Shown: positions 27,219 to 38,200, numbered from the stretch's first letter. The stretch: DNA of 64,000 nt from Zopfochytrium polystomum (GCA_025765615.1 JAIVFJ010000137.1:62001-126000), one strand, 5' to 3'. Numbers and translations are program-made. The notes: generated by a model not told the origin, from the letters alone.

Positions 27219-30200
27219 TCATCTCCCCCTTTTAGGCCTCTTCTGCAACTTGGTGGGGTACCTGGTCTTGAACTCGAGCAGAAGGTCTTGGCAGTGAGTG
27301 AGGTTTGACTCAGGCTCCCAGGTGTTGTCAGCATCTGAGTAACCTTTCCACTTAACAAGGAACTTGAGTGTTCTTCCAAACCACTTGGCATCCAAGATTT
27401 GTTCAACCTCAAATTCCTCTTCACCTTCTACCTCAACTGGAGGAGGAGGAGGAACAACTCTGCCTGGAATGGAATTGGCCACAAACTTCTCTAAAAGGCT
27501 GACATGGAAAACTGGGTGGATCTTCATGGATGCAGGGAGATCCAGCTTGAAGGTGACTGGATTGATTTGCTCCAAGATCTTGAAAGGACCCAACTTGAGG
27601 TTGTCTAGCTTGGGACTTGGTCTTTTGGTCTGCAAGTTCTTCCTCAGAAGCCAAACTTGCTGACCCACAGCAAGGTCATGGTCCATTCTGTGAGTGTTGG
27701 CAAATCTTGAGGCATCTTCTTGGGCTTGCTTCAGGGTGGAGTCCAGGAAGGAGTTGATGATCTTGAGCTTATGTAAGTGTGAAGCCGCAGCAGGAGCTTG
27801 GACATTGGATAGGGTCTCTTGTCCCAGAAGATCTCCTCTTGGATTGAAGCCATAGGTTGCAAAGAAAGGAGATAGCTGGGTGCTTGAGTGGAGAGAATTG
27901 TTGAGAGCAAATTCTGCCAGTGGAAGGAGGGTGGGCCAATCATCCTGTTGATAGCTGACATAGCACCTCAAATACTGCTCCAGAGTCTGGTTTGTTCTTT
28001 CTGTTTGTCCATCAGTCTGAGGGTGATAAGCAGTTGACAGTTGAGACTTGATTCCAAGGGCTGCTGTGAGTGCTTTCCAAAATTGAGATCTGAACTGTGG
28101 TCCTCTGTCACTGACGATTGACTGAGGCAGCCCATGGAGCCTGAATATGTGCTGCAAAAACAGGTCTGCTGTTCCTTGTGCATCTATATTCTCAGTGCAG
28201 GGGATGAAATGGGCCAACTTTGTCCTTCTGCAGATGACAACAAGGATAGAGTCAAATCCATGGGATGGGGGCAGTTTCACAATGAAGTCCATGGATATTG
28301 ATGACCAAGGGCTGATGGCAATTGGGAGGGGCTCCAGAAGTCCATAGGGCTTGTGTCTGCTGGATTTGTTTCTTTGACAGGTTTCACAGCTGCTGACATA
28401 GCTCTTGATGTACTTCCTCATGCCTGGCCAGTAGAAGTCTCTGGAAACAAGCTCATATGTCTTGTGCTCTCCTGGGTGTCCAGCTGTTGCTGCATCATGC
28501 CTTGTCTTGAGTATCTCAAGTTTTTCCTCTTCTTGGCTGATTTGAATCTTGTGAGGCTTGGGGTCCTTGGAAATAGCATGGGCCCACACACTGTCAGGAA
28601 GCAATGAAAGGTGTGTCTTGGATGGTGGGGTGAAACCATCTCCCCCTTCAGGTGCAAGGTCTGTTCTTCTTGACAGGGCATCAGCCACAGTGTTAAGGTG
28701 GCCAGGAGAATAGCACAGCTTAAAGTCATACTCAGAGAGCAGTTCAGCCCACCTGGCATGCCTCTGCTTGAGCAACCTCCTTGCCCTGAAGAAGGTGAGG
28801 TTCTTGTGATCAGAATAGACAGAGATGCCTTTAGAACCAGCCAAGTAGTGTCTCCAGAATTTGAATGCTTCCACAATTGCAAGCAACTCCTTGTCATGGA
28901 CTGTGTAGTTACACTCAGCACTGTTCAGCTTCCTGGAGTAATATGCCACTGGATGCAGAGGAGCAGAGGGTTCCTGAGAGCTTGGCTGGGACAGAACAGC
29001 GCCAAGGGCATAGTCTGAGGCATCAGTTTCCAAGGTGAAGGGAAGCAAGGGATCCACATGCTTAAGGAGTGGTGCACTTGTGGTTGCTGTCTTAAGAGCT
29101 AGCCAGGCTTGCTCTGCTGCTGGGGTCCATTCAAACTTGGTGGTCTTCTTGGTGAGATCAGTGAGAGGCTTGGCTATGGCAGAATAGTTGGCAATGAAGG
29201 TTCTGTAGAAGTTGCAAAATCCAAGGAAGCTTTGAACATCCTTGATGGAATTTGGAGCCTTCCATTCAAGAATAGTTTGGATCTTGTCTGGTGCCATGGA
29301 GATCCCTTTGTCAGACACAATGAACCCCAAAAACTCAATGGAGGTCTTGTGGAATTCACACTTCTCCAGCTTTGCATAGAGGTGATGCTGTCTGAGTCTC
29401 TCCAAGACAGTCTTGACATGTCCCATATGGCTTGCAGTGTCAGATGAAAATACCAGGATATCATCCAGGTAGACAATGACAAAAAGGTCCAGAATATCCC
29501 TGAAGATGTCATTCATCATGCCTTGGAAAATAGCTGGAGCATTGGTAAGTCCAAAGGGCATAACCAAGTACTCAAAGTGACCGTATTTGCATCTGAAGGC
29601 AGTCTTCCATTGATCCTGGGGCTTAATTCTGACCAAATTGTAGGCACCTCTGAGGTCAATCTTGGAAAATATCCTTGCATGGCTCAGTTTGTCCAGTAAT
29701 TCAGAGATGAGAGGCAGTGGATAGCGGTTCTTGACTGTCATCTCATTGAGATCTCTGTAGTCCACACAGGGTCTCAGTCCCCCATCCTTCTTCTTGACAA
29801 AAAAGATGGGAGCTCCAGCTGGTGACTTGGAAGGTTGGATGAATCCCTTGTTCAGCATTTCTTCAATGTATTCTTGGAGGGCCTTGGCTTCTGGTGGAGA
29901 GAGGTGGTACAGTGGCTTGAAAGGTGGGCTGCAAGTTTCATCCTTGAGTGGGATTTCACAGTCATAAGGCCTCTGAGCTGGTAGCAGGTCTGCCTTGGTC
30001 TTGGAAAACACATCAGCATAAGGGAGATATTCTTTTGGTAGCTTGGATGCCAGCAAAAGGTCTGATGAGTCCAGGTTGTCGTGCTCTTCAGCAGTGGGGC
30101 TTGAATTCCTGACTGGGAACTGTGATTCTTGAATCTTTGACTGAGAGTTCTGTTCTTGGCAAAGACTGTGAGCTGTGGAACTTGAATCTTGAATGTGGAC

Positions 30201-30938
30201 TGTGAACTGTGGTACTTGAATCTTTGACTGTGGGTTCTGTGAACAAGAGTCATGGCCATGACTGTGAGCTCTATGAGCTCTACTTGAATCTTGACTGTGA
30301 ACTGTGAACTGTGGAACTGGAGTCTTGGCTGGCTGTGAATCTTGAATCAAGGGCTTGAGAGCATGAGACTTGGGGGCTTGACTTGAGTTTTGGGTGACTG
30401 TTCCGATTGGTGGAGGTTGGACTTGACCAGTGACCCAATCAATGGCAGGGTTCTGGGTTTGCAGCCATGGTAATCCCAGGATGACAGAGAATGTGGGTGA
30501 GCCAAGATCCAATACTTCCAGATTGACCATGGATGGTGGAAAGTCTTGGATGTGGAGGTTTAGCTTGGTTTCATGGCTGATTTCCTTGAACAGAGCATGA
30601 TTGGCAAAGTGGACCTTGAGGGGTGTGGATTTCTTGATCGTAGGAATGGCACAAGACTTGGCAAGGGTGGCATCAATGATGTTGCAGGATGATCCAGAGT
30701 CTATAAGGGCCTTGGTTGTGATGGTTGACTTGGGTGAGAGTTGAATCTTGACATCCATGGTGAGTTGGTGGGGCTTGGAATCTGAGGTGTTTGTGGTGCT
30801 GGTGGTGGTGATGAAACAGGGGCAGCTTGGAGGAGGGTCCAGGGAATTGCCCCTCAGTGAGCCTGGACCTGGGAGTTTGGGTGCTTCTTCCTTGGGCAGT
30901 CCTTGACAGCATGCTCCTTGGAGCCACAGTAAAAACAC
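27219..30938 (-). CDS. pol: Chromovirus 1 Pol (protease, RT, RNase H, integrase, chromodomain)
   Basis: About 1239 residues as an open frame without a clear own start, so it is probably reached by -1 frameshifting from gag. In order: aspartic protease (ALIDSGSSCNIID), reverse transcriptase (GGLRPCVDYRDLN, FVIVYLDDILVFS), RNase H (LETDASDYALGAVLSQ), integrase with its HHCC zinc finger (C-E-T-C pair at SCETCQRNK) and core (SMDFIVKLPPS, SDRGPQFRSQFW, HPQTDGQTERTNQTLEQYLR), and a C-terminal chromodomain (VEQILDAKWFGRTLKFLVKW, then GYSDADNTWEPESNL). Chromodomains of this group steer integration to marked chromatin. All catalytic motifs look intact. Confidence 0.94.
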   Translation of the reverse strand: MFLLWLQGACCQGLPKEEAPKLPGPGSLRGNSLDPPPSCPCFITTTSTTNTSDSKPHQLTMDVKIQLSPKSTITTKALIDSGSSCNIIDATLAKSCAIPTIKKSTPLKVHFANHALFKEISHETKLNLHIQDFPPSMVNLEVLDLGSPTFSVILGLPWLQTQNPAIDWVTGQVQPPPIGTVTQNSSQAPKSHALKPLIQDSQPAKTPVPQFTVHSQDSSRAHRAHSHGHDSCSQNPQSKIQVPQFTVHIQDSSSTAHSLCQEQNSQSKIQESQFPVRNSSPTAEEHDNLDSSDLLLASKLPKEYLPYADVFSKTKADLLPAQRPYDCEIPLKDETCSPPFKPLYHLSPPEAKALQEYIEEMLNKGFIQPSKSPAGAPIFFVKKKDGGLRPCVDYRDLNEMTVKNRYPLPLISELLDKLSHARIFSKIDLRGAYNLVRIKPQDQWKTAFRCKYGHFEYLVMPFGLTNAPAIFQGMMNDIFRDILDLFVIVYLDDILVFSSDTASHMGHVKTVLERLRQHHLYAKLEKCEFHKTSIEFLGFIVSDKGISMAPDKIQTILEWKAPNSIKDVQSFLGFCNFYRTFIANYSAIAKPLTDLTKKTTKFEWTPAAEQAWLALKTATTSAPLLKHVDPLLPFTLETDASDYALGAVLSQPSSQEPSAPLHPVAYYSRKLNSAECNYTVHDKELLAIVEAFKFWRHYLAGSKGISVYSDHKNLTFFRARRLLKQRHARWAELLSEYDFKLCYSPGHLNTVADALSRRTDLAPEGGDGFTPPSKTHLSLLPDSVWAHAISKDPKPHKIQISQEEEKLEILKTRHDAATAGHPGEHKTYELVSRDFYWPGMRKYIKSYVSSCETCQRNKSSRHKPYGLLEPLPIAISPWSSISMDFIVKLPPSHGFDSILVVICRRTKLAHFIPCTENIDAQGTADLFLQHIFRLHGLPQSIVSDRGPQFRSQFWKALTAALGIKSQLSTAYHPQTDGQTERTNQTLEQYLRCYVSYQQDDWPTLLPLAEFALNNSLHSSTQLSPFFATYGFNPRGDLLGQETLSNVQAPAAASHLHKLKIINSFLDSTLKQAQEDASRFANTHRMDHDLAVGQQVWLLRKNLQTKRPSPKLDNLKLGPFKILEQINPVTFKLDLPASMKIHPVFHVSLLEKFVANSIPGRVVPPPPPVEVEGEEEFEVEQILDAKWFGRTLKFLVKWKGYSDADNTWEPESNLTHCQDLLLEFKTRYPTKLQKRPKRGR

Positions 30939-31777
30939 AGTCCCTGCTGGGCCCTCCTTGTTTTCTCCTCTTGGCTCAGAGGACCCTTAGGAAGTGTCTC
31001 AACTGCATCCACTTGCATGGGTTCAGGAACTGTAAGAGCTTGAGGAACTGGGGTAGGTCTTGATGTAGTTCCTACTTGTCTTTGCTTCAGCCTCTTGGAG
31101 TAGAGTCTGTTGTCAATCTTGATGGCAAGGAGAATGTACTCTTCCAAGGTCTCAGGGATGTGCAGAGACTGGGAGAGCATGTCTTGGATAGACTCATGGA
31201 GACCATCATGGTACAGCTCCATCAGAGCTGCATCATTGTATCCAGAGTCTCTGGCTAGTTGCTTGAATTGGTTGGTGTAGGCCACACAAGATTGCTTTCC
31301 TTGCTTGATATGCTTGAGCTTGGATCTTGCTGTCCAAGATGCGTAGGGGTCACCAAAGGTAGCTTCCAGCCCTTCCCAGAGCTCTTGAAGGGTGGTGGGT
31401 GTGCTTGGGAGAGACCAGTACCATGATTGAGCTTGACCAGACAGGAGGGTGCTTGTGAAAAGAACCTTGACTTGCTCACTGGGAAATCTTGAAGGTTGGA
31501 GAAGGATGACATTCTCCACAGTGGCCATGAAGTTCCTAAGGTCTTTGGCCAGCCCAGTGAACTTGTCAGGGCTGGGAACCTTGGGCTCTCTTGCTTGGTT
31601 GGCTTGAGGCAGGGGAAGAGCTTGATGTTCTTGTTGGTGAAGTTGTTGTTGAAGCTGGTGCTGCTGGTGAAGGACTTGTTCTTGAAGTTGGTGTGTCTGT
31701 CTTGAGAGGGCTTGTAATTGGTCCATCAAGGCTTGGAAGGCAGTTGCATCAGGGAAGGTGTTGTTTGGGTCAGACAT
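30854..31777 (-). CDS. gag: Chromovirus 1 Gag
   Basis: 307 residues. The N-terminus is Gln/His-rich and helical (residues 20-60), followed by the Ty3-type capsid region (KVPSPDKFTGLAKDLRNFMA, then SGQAQSWYWSLP, WTARSKLKHIKQGK). A CCHC knuckle, CFYCGSKEHAVKDC, is near the end. Expected to package element RNA into particles. The ATG at 31777 follows the primer site closely (about 28 bases). It overlaps pol by about 28 codons in a different frame; pol lies in the -1 frame. Confidence 0.92.
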   Translation of the reverse strand: MSDPNNTFPDATAFQALMDQLQALSRQTHQLQEQVLHQQHQLQQQLHQQEHQALPLPQANQAREPKVPSPDKFTGLAKDLRNFMATVENVILLQPSRFPSEQVKVLFTSTLLSGQAQSWYWSLPSTPTTLQELWEGLEATFGDPYASWTARSKLKHIKQGKQSCVAYTNQFKQLARDSGYNDAALMELYHDGLHESIQDMLSQSLHIPETLEEYILLAIKIDNRLYSKRLKQRQVGTTSRPTPVPQALTVPEPMQVDAVETLPKGPLSQEEKTRRAQQGLCFYCGSKEHAVKDCPRKKHPNSQVQAH

Positions 31778-31804
31778 GATGGCAGAGAGTAGTGGGAGAG
31801 GGTG

Positions 31805-31815
31805 AAGTGAATTAT
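31805..31815 (-). promoter_or_regulatory. Self-primer binding site of chromovirus 1
   Basis: Two bases after the 5' LTR the transcript reads ATAATTCACTT, the exact complement of AAGTGAATTAT (31898-31888) in the LTR. It does not begin with TGG, so a tRNA primer is unlikely. The 11-bp length and its place at the expected RNA 5' end match Tf1-type self-priming. Confidence 0.7.
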
Positions 31816-31817
31816 GA

Positions 31818-32125
31818 TGTCAGGAACAGGGCAGGACAGGACAAGGCAGACAAGGAACTGAGAGGAGTGATGATTGTATTGGAAACAATAATTCACTTGA
31901 GGGATGGGACAGGTCCCCCATCCCCCTTTTATACCTTTTGAGAGTGTTCCTTGTCAAGACTCCAAGAAAGTTCCAGAAAGAGCAATTAGTAATACAATGA
32001 TACCAATGATACCAATGACAACAAGACAAGTCAGGAAAGCAAAGAAGGTTCCAGAAGGTTCCACAAGGTTCCATGAAGGAATGTTCTAGAAGGTTCCAGA
32101 GGTTTCCAGAGGGTGATTCATAACA
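31818..32125 (-). repeat. 5' LTR of chromovirus 1
   Basis: Same length as the 3' LTR. It holds a TATA box at 31926-31933 and the 11-base block at 31888-31898 that is complementary to the primer-binding site. Confidence 0.93.
31926..31933 (-). promoter_or_regulatory. LTR TATA box (TATAAAAG)
   Basis: TATAAAAG on the minus strand. The predicted RNA start, if self-priming holds, is the A at 31898, 35 bases downstream. Confidence 0.7.
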
Positions 32126-33189
32126 ACTTTCAATCCAGCTCCCTTCGCAAATCCCTGCTTTCAACCAATGGATATGCCCCTCCTCCCCACTGCCCTTGCT
32201 CTTACCCACCCATCCTTGACCTTTGACACCGATGGCTCCGTTTTTGAGGTGGGCTTCATGGCTGGATCTGTTGTTCGCCTTGAGCTTATCTTTGAATTTA
32301 CTTTTGCCCTCCCACCACTCTCTGCCTCTTCCACCACTGGTGAAATTGCTGCTCTCCTTGCTGCCCTTAAACCCTCTTCCCCCTTTGGCACTCTCCCTGG
32401 CTCTGCTTGTTGCATGTATCAACTTCAAATCCTCAGCAACACTTTGCCCACCCAAAAAGTTCTACACCAAAGACACCCTCAAGTGTATCCCAATGGGCTC
32501 TGCCGTCAATGCTACCATGCTTTGGAAACCACAGAGCACGTCTGGCAATGCCCTGCAGCTGCTGATGCCATTACCATGATTCACAACACCTTTGCTGAAA
32601 CTCTTTCCTCCTCTGTTCCTCCTGCACCTCATGGTTACTCTCCTCCCCAAGCCCATCCAATTTACTGGCTCTTTCGCTTTGAATTTTTCTTTGATCATCG
32701 ATCTTGTATCAATTTTTCTCCCTCTTTCGTGGCTTCATCCCTCAATCCTTTTATGACACCTTATTCTCACATGAACCCTGCTGCCTCTGTCCTTAAAACC
32801 CTTGTCACCACTTTCCATCAACTCCTTCTTGACACCCATCAGCTCATTTGATTTCCCATTGCAACAACACTATCTCTTGGGAGAAGTCACAGTCCATCAA
32901 GCCCTCTGCCAAGGGCTCCAAGCCCCACAGATCCCGTCCACCAAATTCCCAGGCCTCTCCCCGTTGCTCCCCAGCCTCTTACCCAACCTCTTCTCCAATT
33001 GTCAACCCTTCCCTCACTCCCGCTCCATCATCCCACAGAACTCATAATAGCCCTTCACAACTCTCTCAACCTCGCTGCACCACTTGTAGTCACCAGCACT
33101 CCACTGACACTTGCCCAGGCGTCTGGCTTTTGCGCACCAAGGCTTCTTCCAGATTGATTGACCACTACCTTGGCTGCATAAAACTTGTT

Positions 33190-34340
33190 CCGAGTAACAC
33201 ATCAAAACCAGGAAAAGTGAGAGTGACAGATCCAATTCCTTCGATGCAGCATTCATGGTCATCTGCTGGTGTTCAGTTTCAAATTGTTGGTACTCAGTGA
33301 ATTTCTCCTGTTGTAGGATCATTGTGGGTACAGCTCCAGATTCGATCATGTATAGAAGAGAGGCTATGCCCATGTGTGACGCACTCACTGTTCCAGTGTT
33401 CACAAAGAAGTAGAAGGGAGAAGGACTGTTTATTTGAGAAGAAGAAGAAACAGAAGGCCCTCCTGTAGCAGGTTGAGGGTGGAATCCAGAGAAAGGAACA
33501 AGAGTTGCTTGCGGTACAGCCACAGTTGCTGAGGCTGAAGCATGGTTTGGTTGAGCAGGTGTGAAGTGCTGCATTTGGAGCCTGGCTGAGATGGCATTGG
33601 CTCAGCGCATGTGCAGGCAGTGCTCAGACTTGTGCGTGTGTGCGTTGGTGGCCAAGCTTGGAATCTCTGCACAAAACTTGCACCTGGTGCCTTCAACTCT
33701 TCCAAGACGTCAATGGATTGAGGTAGCCTTTGGCTCTGGCCTATGGGTGGCTCCTGGCTTGCAACAGTCACAGCAGCCTCTTTTTATGTGTGAACATATG
33801 CCTTGTGGTAACCACACCAGTAGCATGGCCTATCCCCACAACAAGGGGAGCGAGAGTGGTTTTGGTTGTTGTGGGGTGTTGCGTCCCCTGTTGTCATCGT
33901 TCCTGTAGTTGCTTCCTTGGTGATTGTTTCTTTCTGCTTGCTCTAGGTCATTGCAACCTCCTTGGTTGTGGTCTCTTTGGTGGAACTCCTGCGGTCTTCC
34001 TCTTCATCTGCCTCAAGGGCAGTCAAGACAGCGGTAAGCTCATCCATGATGTTCTGTATCATTGAGGCAGGCATCTTTGTTTCGAAGTGCTGCCACAAAT
34101 GGTCCAAAACGACTACGAGCTGAGCCATGCGTGACGTCTGTGCGCAGTTTGCTCTGAGGTTTGCGCACAAGCTCAACAAGTCAGTCCTGGCCCTGACCTT
34201 GGATGAACAGTTGCTGAAGTCGCTCGATCTCGCACACATAAGAATTCAGGTCTTGGTAATGCAAGGGGCTTTGAGTGTCTGTGCGTAGCGGCAGCCCTGA
34301 CCATCGTTTTCAAAATCATCAATCGAGCTGGATGGGGCAA
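33190..34340 (-). pseudogene. Copia-like gag/protease debris
   Basis: Minus-strand frames hold a coiled gag-like stretch (34239-33943), a CX2C-H motif (PCYWCGYHKAYVHT near 33800-33845) resembling a damaged zinc knuckle, and FVNTGTVSASHMGIASLLYM (near 33400), which resembles the Ty1/copia protease region D-T/S-G-A..HM. Frames are broken by stops. The family call is inference from short motifs. Confidence 0.4.
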
Positions 34341-34790
34341 ATAGTGACTCTAGCAGTTGTTTGATGCTGTACTTGATGGAAAAATGGTCTAAGATAGAAG
34401 ATGTGTGTTGCACACAATGCATGTTGCAAGTTGATTGATGGATGAAAAATTCTGAAATGGCAGGTTGGCACTGTTGAAAAGAAACTGTGTGCCAAATTTC
34501 AGGCTGAGAATCAAAGTTTTGGTGGTGTTGTCCCTTTGGGGGTGTTGGAAAACGAAATGGAGGGAACTTAGAGCTTTAGTGTGCAGCTGGAGTGACTTGT
34601 CACACAAGAAAGGACAAAATGGTGGTAGGTAAACATTTGGGCCTACCCTAACAAAAACTCTTGTAGCTCCTGCTGTTGGCCTTGTAGCCAGGTGCGCTAG
34701 ATATCAATTAAAAGAGCAGAAGCAGGCAAATATAGTTGTGTCAGGGCGTCCTCTGATCACTTCTCGCCGTTGAGAGCAATATTATGCGGT
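34340..34790 (-). repeat. Dispersed repeat, copy A (inverted relative to 63540-64000)
   Basis: Shares blocks with the window's right end on the opposite strand: CAGCCTGAAATTTGGCACACAG, the TTGTGTGCAACACACATCTT block, TTGATATCTA, and GAAGTGATCAGAGGAC. It lies just upstream of the copia-like debris, so it may be that element's LTR; I could not fix its ends. Confidence 0.6.
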
Positions 34791-34955
34791 ATTGGTGGCT
34801 GGGGATGGGACAACTCACTGACATTGACTTTCCGACGTTGCAGCACCCATAGAAGGCTATGAGCAGTACACAGATGACGGTTCGCCTCTGGTAATCCGGA
34901 TGGAGAAAAGCGAGGGCGTGTGCGGAAAAGCACCCCCACAAGCACGAGGGCTAAG

Positions 34956-34991
<36 letters not shown>

Positions 34992-35298
34992 CTTTCGGTA
35001 GCGCCACAACAAGAAAAAAATAGGGCTGGAAACGTCCTCTTAGGGCATCCATTCGGACAAGCGCGCTTTTTTTTTTTTTTTTGGTTTAATTTTAGAATGT
35101 TTCTTCCCAGTGTTGTGTGTGTGGGAAGGGACAGGAAGGGTGGGTAATATGTCTTGAAAGAAGAAAAAAAAAAGTCCCAGAAAACCTACAAAGATAAGTG
35201 GGAGAGGAAACGAAGCAGAACCCAACCGAAAAAAAAAAAAGAAAGAAAGAAAAGGAACAAAGGAGTCCAAGGAAAAGGAAAAAAAAAAACACGAAACT
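34791..35298. other. Intergenic, low complexity
   Basis: T run of about 32 at 34960-34991, T run at 35068-35082, A-rich 35160-35290. Probable 3' flank of the protease gene. Confidence 0.6.
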
Positions 35299-38200
35299 TC
35301 ACAGCGGGAACGCACCCAGGCCGGCCGCAGCAACGGCTATCGCGGAGGCCGCCGTCGCGAAGCAGACGACCGCCCAGCCGCCGCCAGCGCCGCGCTGCAA
35401 CCGCCCCGCGGCGGCGCCGCTCTTCTTCTTCCCGGCCTTGCTGCCGATCCCCTTGCGCGCCGTCACCGCCGCCTTCCACACGCCCACCACGTCCAGCGGG
35501 TTCGCGACCACCGCAAGCGCGTCCGCCGGCTGCGGCTGGAACTCCATCGGCACCCAGTTCGCCGGCGACTGCTGCTGCCCCGCGTCGCGCCGCGCGTGGT
35601 GCCGCTTACGCTGCGACGACGCATGCCGCAAAGACGACGACTTCTTGGCCGCGCCGTCCGAGTCGCCGTCGCCGTCGCCGTCGCCGTCTGCGTCCTTCTT
35701 GGACTTGTCGTCGTCCTCGTCGTCCGCCTTCCCGCCCTCACCGTCCTTTTCCCCGTCGCTCTTGTCGTCGTTCCCCTTCCCACCATCCTTCTCGTCATCG
35801 TCGTCGTCCTTCTTGCCGTCTTTCCCCGCGGCAGCGGGGCCACCCCCTCCTCCGCCCTTGCCTTTCGCCACGGCCCCCGCCGGCGGGTTCACGCCGGGCG
35901 CGTACGCTTCCCACAGCAGCACGCTCCCGACGCCGCCGAGCGGCAGCTGCTGCGGCGGCGCGATCGTCGCGGCCGCGCCGTCGTCGTCGACCGTCGTGAC
36001 GCCCAATGCCTTGGCGTCCCCGACGAGGTCGTCGAAAGACGCCATCAGCCCGCCCTCGAACGCGGTCGGCTGGAACGGTCCCGCGCCGCCCGCCCCGCCG
36101 TACGCGACCGTCTTGACCCCGAGAGTCCGCAGCACCCGCACAAACGTCGCGCAGCTCGACCCGCAGTACCCGTTGCTGACGATCGTCACGCGGTCCGCCG
36201 TCCAGCCCTTTTTGAGCTGCGGCAGCGCGCCCAGCGCCCCGCGCGTGTACGTCCCGCATTCGCTGTAGAACGTGCTCGTGTACGGCGCCGTCGCTCCGCC
36301 GCGCTTGTAAGTCGTCGACTCGGCGGACGTCGGCGCAAGGTCGCCCAGCGTTAAGTTGGCCGTCGACGTTTGCGACGGCGCCATATTGAGCGTGTTGATC
36401 ACCGCAGTGGTTGGAGGGTTGGACGCGTCGGCGCTAAAGTAGGCTTTGAAGAGGGCGTCCAGCGCGGGCGTTCGACGAATGTCGTAGGCGGGGAAGGTGG
36501 CTGTCTTGAACAGGTACTGTCGGTAAATAGGAGGTTTCAAAACGAGGAAAGAGAAAACGAATTAGGAATTACAGATACTAGAACAGTTTGGAGGCAGGCA
36601 CAGCATTGCGCAAAGAACAGGAAAACAAACGGCGAAACCTACAGTTGCAAAGGCCTGGGCGGCGCACAAAAGGCCACCAGCGTTGTTTGAAACGTCAATA
36701 AGCAGATTCTGCGCACCAGCGTCTTCCAACTTTGTCATGCCTGTTGCAAAAGTGGCGAACCACGCGGCAATTCCCTCCGAAGTGGTGGAGTACGGGACCA
36801 TTGACGGAATGACCTACATATTTTTTTTTTTTTTTACGTGAAACACGGTCAGCTTCTGACGAAGAGAAATGAAAGAGACGAGGCTGTCCACAAGGCTCCA
36901 ACAACCAAAGGAAAGAGAACTAAATCCCCCGCACACGTACCCAAACACCGGTGACGGCATCCAACTTGTAGAAAGCCATGTCGTCGTCGTTGAAGAGAGG
37001 CTTCGGGACAACCGGGAGCCCGCCAAACGCCCCCAGCGGTGCGGACGCGCTTGGCTTCGCGGCACCAGGCTTCGCAGAAGCCTTGGCGTCGTCATCGCCG
37101 TCGCCGTCGCCGTCGCCATCGCCATCCTTCTTCTTCCCGTCGCCGCCGTTGCCGTCCTTGTCACTGTCGTCCTTCTTGTCGCCGTCCTCTTTCGTGCCGT
37201 CCTCGTCGTCCTTTTTGGCGTCGTCCTTGCTATCGCCGTCCCCCTCCCCGTCCTCGCCACCCGCGCCCTTCTTTTCGTTGTCGTCGTCCGCGCCGCTGAC
37301 GCGTTGCAACGGGTGCCGCGCCCCGGACTGATACAACCACGACAGCTTCGCCGCACGCGGCCAGTCGACGGGTGGGTTCACGCGGTTCACGATCACGCGC
37401 GGTGACGGGCTAAACTGCTGCCGGCGCACGAGGGCGGCGGCAGCGGGGGCGGCCGCGTTCTGCTTTGTTGGAAGGCCGGCCGCGGCGTCGCCCGCGGGCG
37501 TGAGCAAGCCGGCCGCGATGGGCGCGGCGTCCTTGCCCGCAGAGGCGACGGAGACGCGAGCGCGCGACTCCTTGTCTGTGTCCTTGTCCTTTTCCTTGTC
37601 CTTGTCGTCGTCCTTGGCATCGTCTTTTGCATCGTCTTTAGCATCGTCCTTGGTGGCATCGTCCTTCGCGGCGCCGTCCTTGGCGTCGCCGTCTTCGCCG
37701 TCGCCTTTCGGTGCGCTGTCGTCCTTGCCAGCTGCATCCTTATCCGCGTCCTCCTTTGCGTCGTCGCCTCCTCCCTTCTTGTCGGCGGCCCCGTCTCCAT
37801 CCCCGTCCGCGTCTTTATCCGCGCCCTTTGGCGCCGCCGGCACCTCCGCATCGGGGCCGGCCCCGCAAAGCTCCTTGTACACGCTCTCGCGCCCGCCCGC
37901 GACCTGCGCCGCCAGCCGGCGCACCACGAACCCGCCCCACGGCGCGGTGACCTGCTTCGTCGTCCGTCCGTCCGGGGCGGTGAAGAGGTAAGACACCGTG
38001 CCGGCCATGTTGGGGTTCAGGATTCCGCGCGTCGTGTAGAAGCTGCCGTCGACGGCGTAGAAGGAGGATTTGCCGTAGCGCACGTAGGGGAGCTGGCGGT
38101 TGAAACGGGTTGAAGGGTCTCGGGACTCACCGATCGCGTCACCCGCGGCTTGAATCGCAGACTGAGGGGGAAGTGGAGTGTGGGAAGGACGAGTGTAAGT

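Larger units (their letters stand above)
26911..32125 (-). mobile_element. Full-length Ty3/gypsy chromovirus, 5215 bp, very young
   Basis: Two 308-bp LTRs (26911-27218 and 31818-32125) with TGT..ACA ends, differing at one position by eye, and ACTTT on both sides. It codes for gag (31777-30854) and a pol frame (30938-27219) with protease, reverse transcriptase, RNase H, integrase and chromodomain. No stop interrupts either frame, so it may be active. A LINE is its insertion site. The polypurine tract (AAAAGGGGGAGA) is inside the last pol codons, and the pol stop TGA touches the 3' LTR. Confidence 0.95.
26670..33190 (+). mobile_element. LINE 3' part (RNase H and zinc-finger end), split by a chromovirus
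   Basis: Two pieces, 26670-26910 and 32131-33190, form one reading frame when the chromovirus and one copy of ACTTT are taken out. The frame then encodes an RNase H-like domain (LTFDTDGSVFEVGF with the catalytic Asp, then TGEIAALLAALK with Glu) and a C-terminal finger CRQCYHALETTEHVWQC (CX2CX8HX3C), the usual end of Tad-like LINE proteins. A stop at 32849-32851 follows. The segment 32850-33190 matches the 3' region of the LINE remnant at 7570-7890 (other strand). The 5' part, including reverse transcriptase, is missing, and the 3' end is cut by copia-like sequence at about 33190. Confidence 0.75.
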
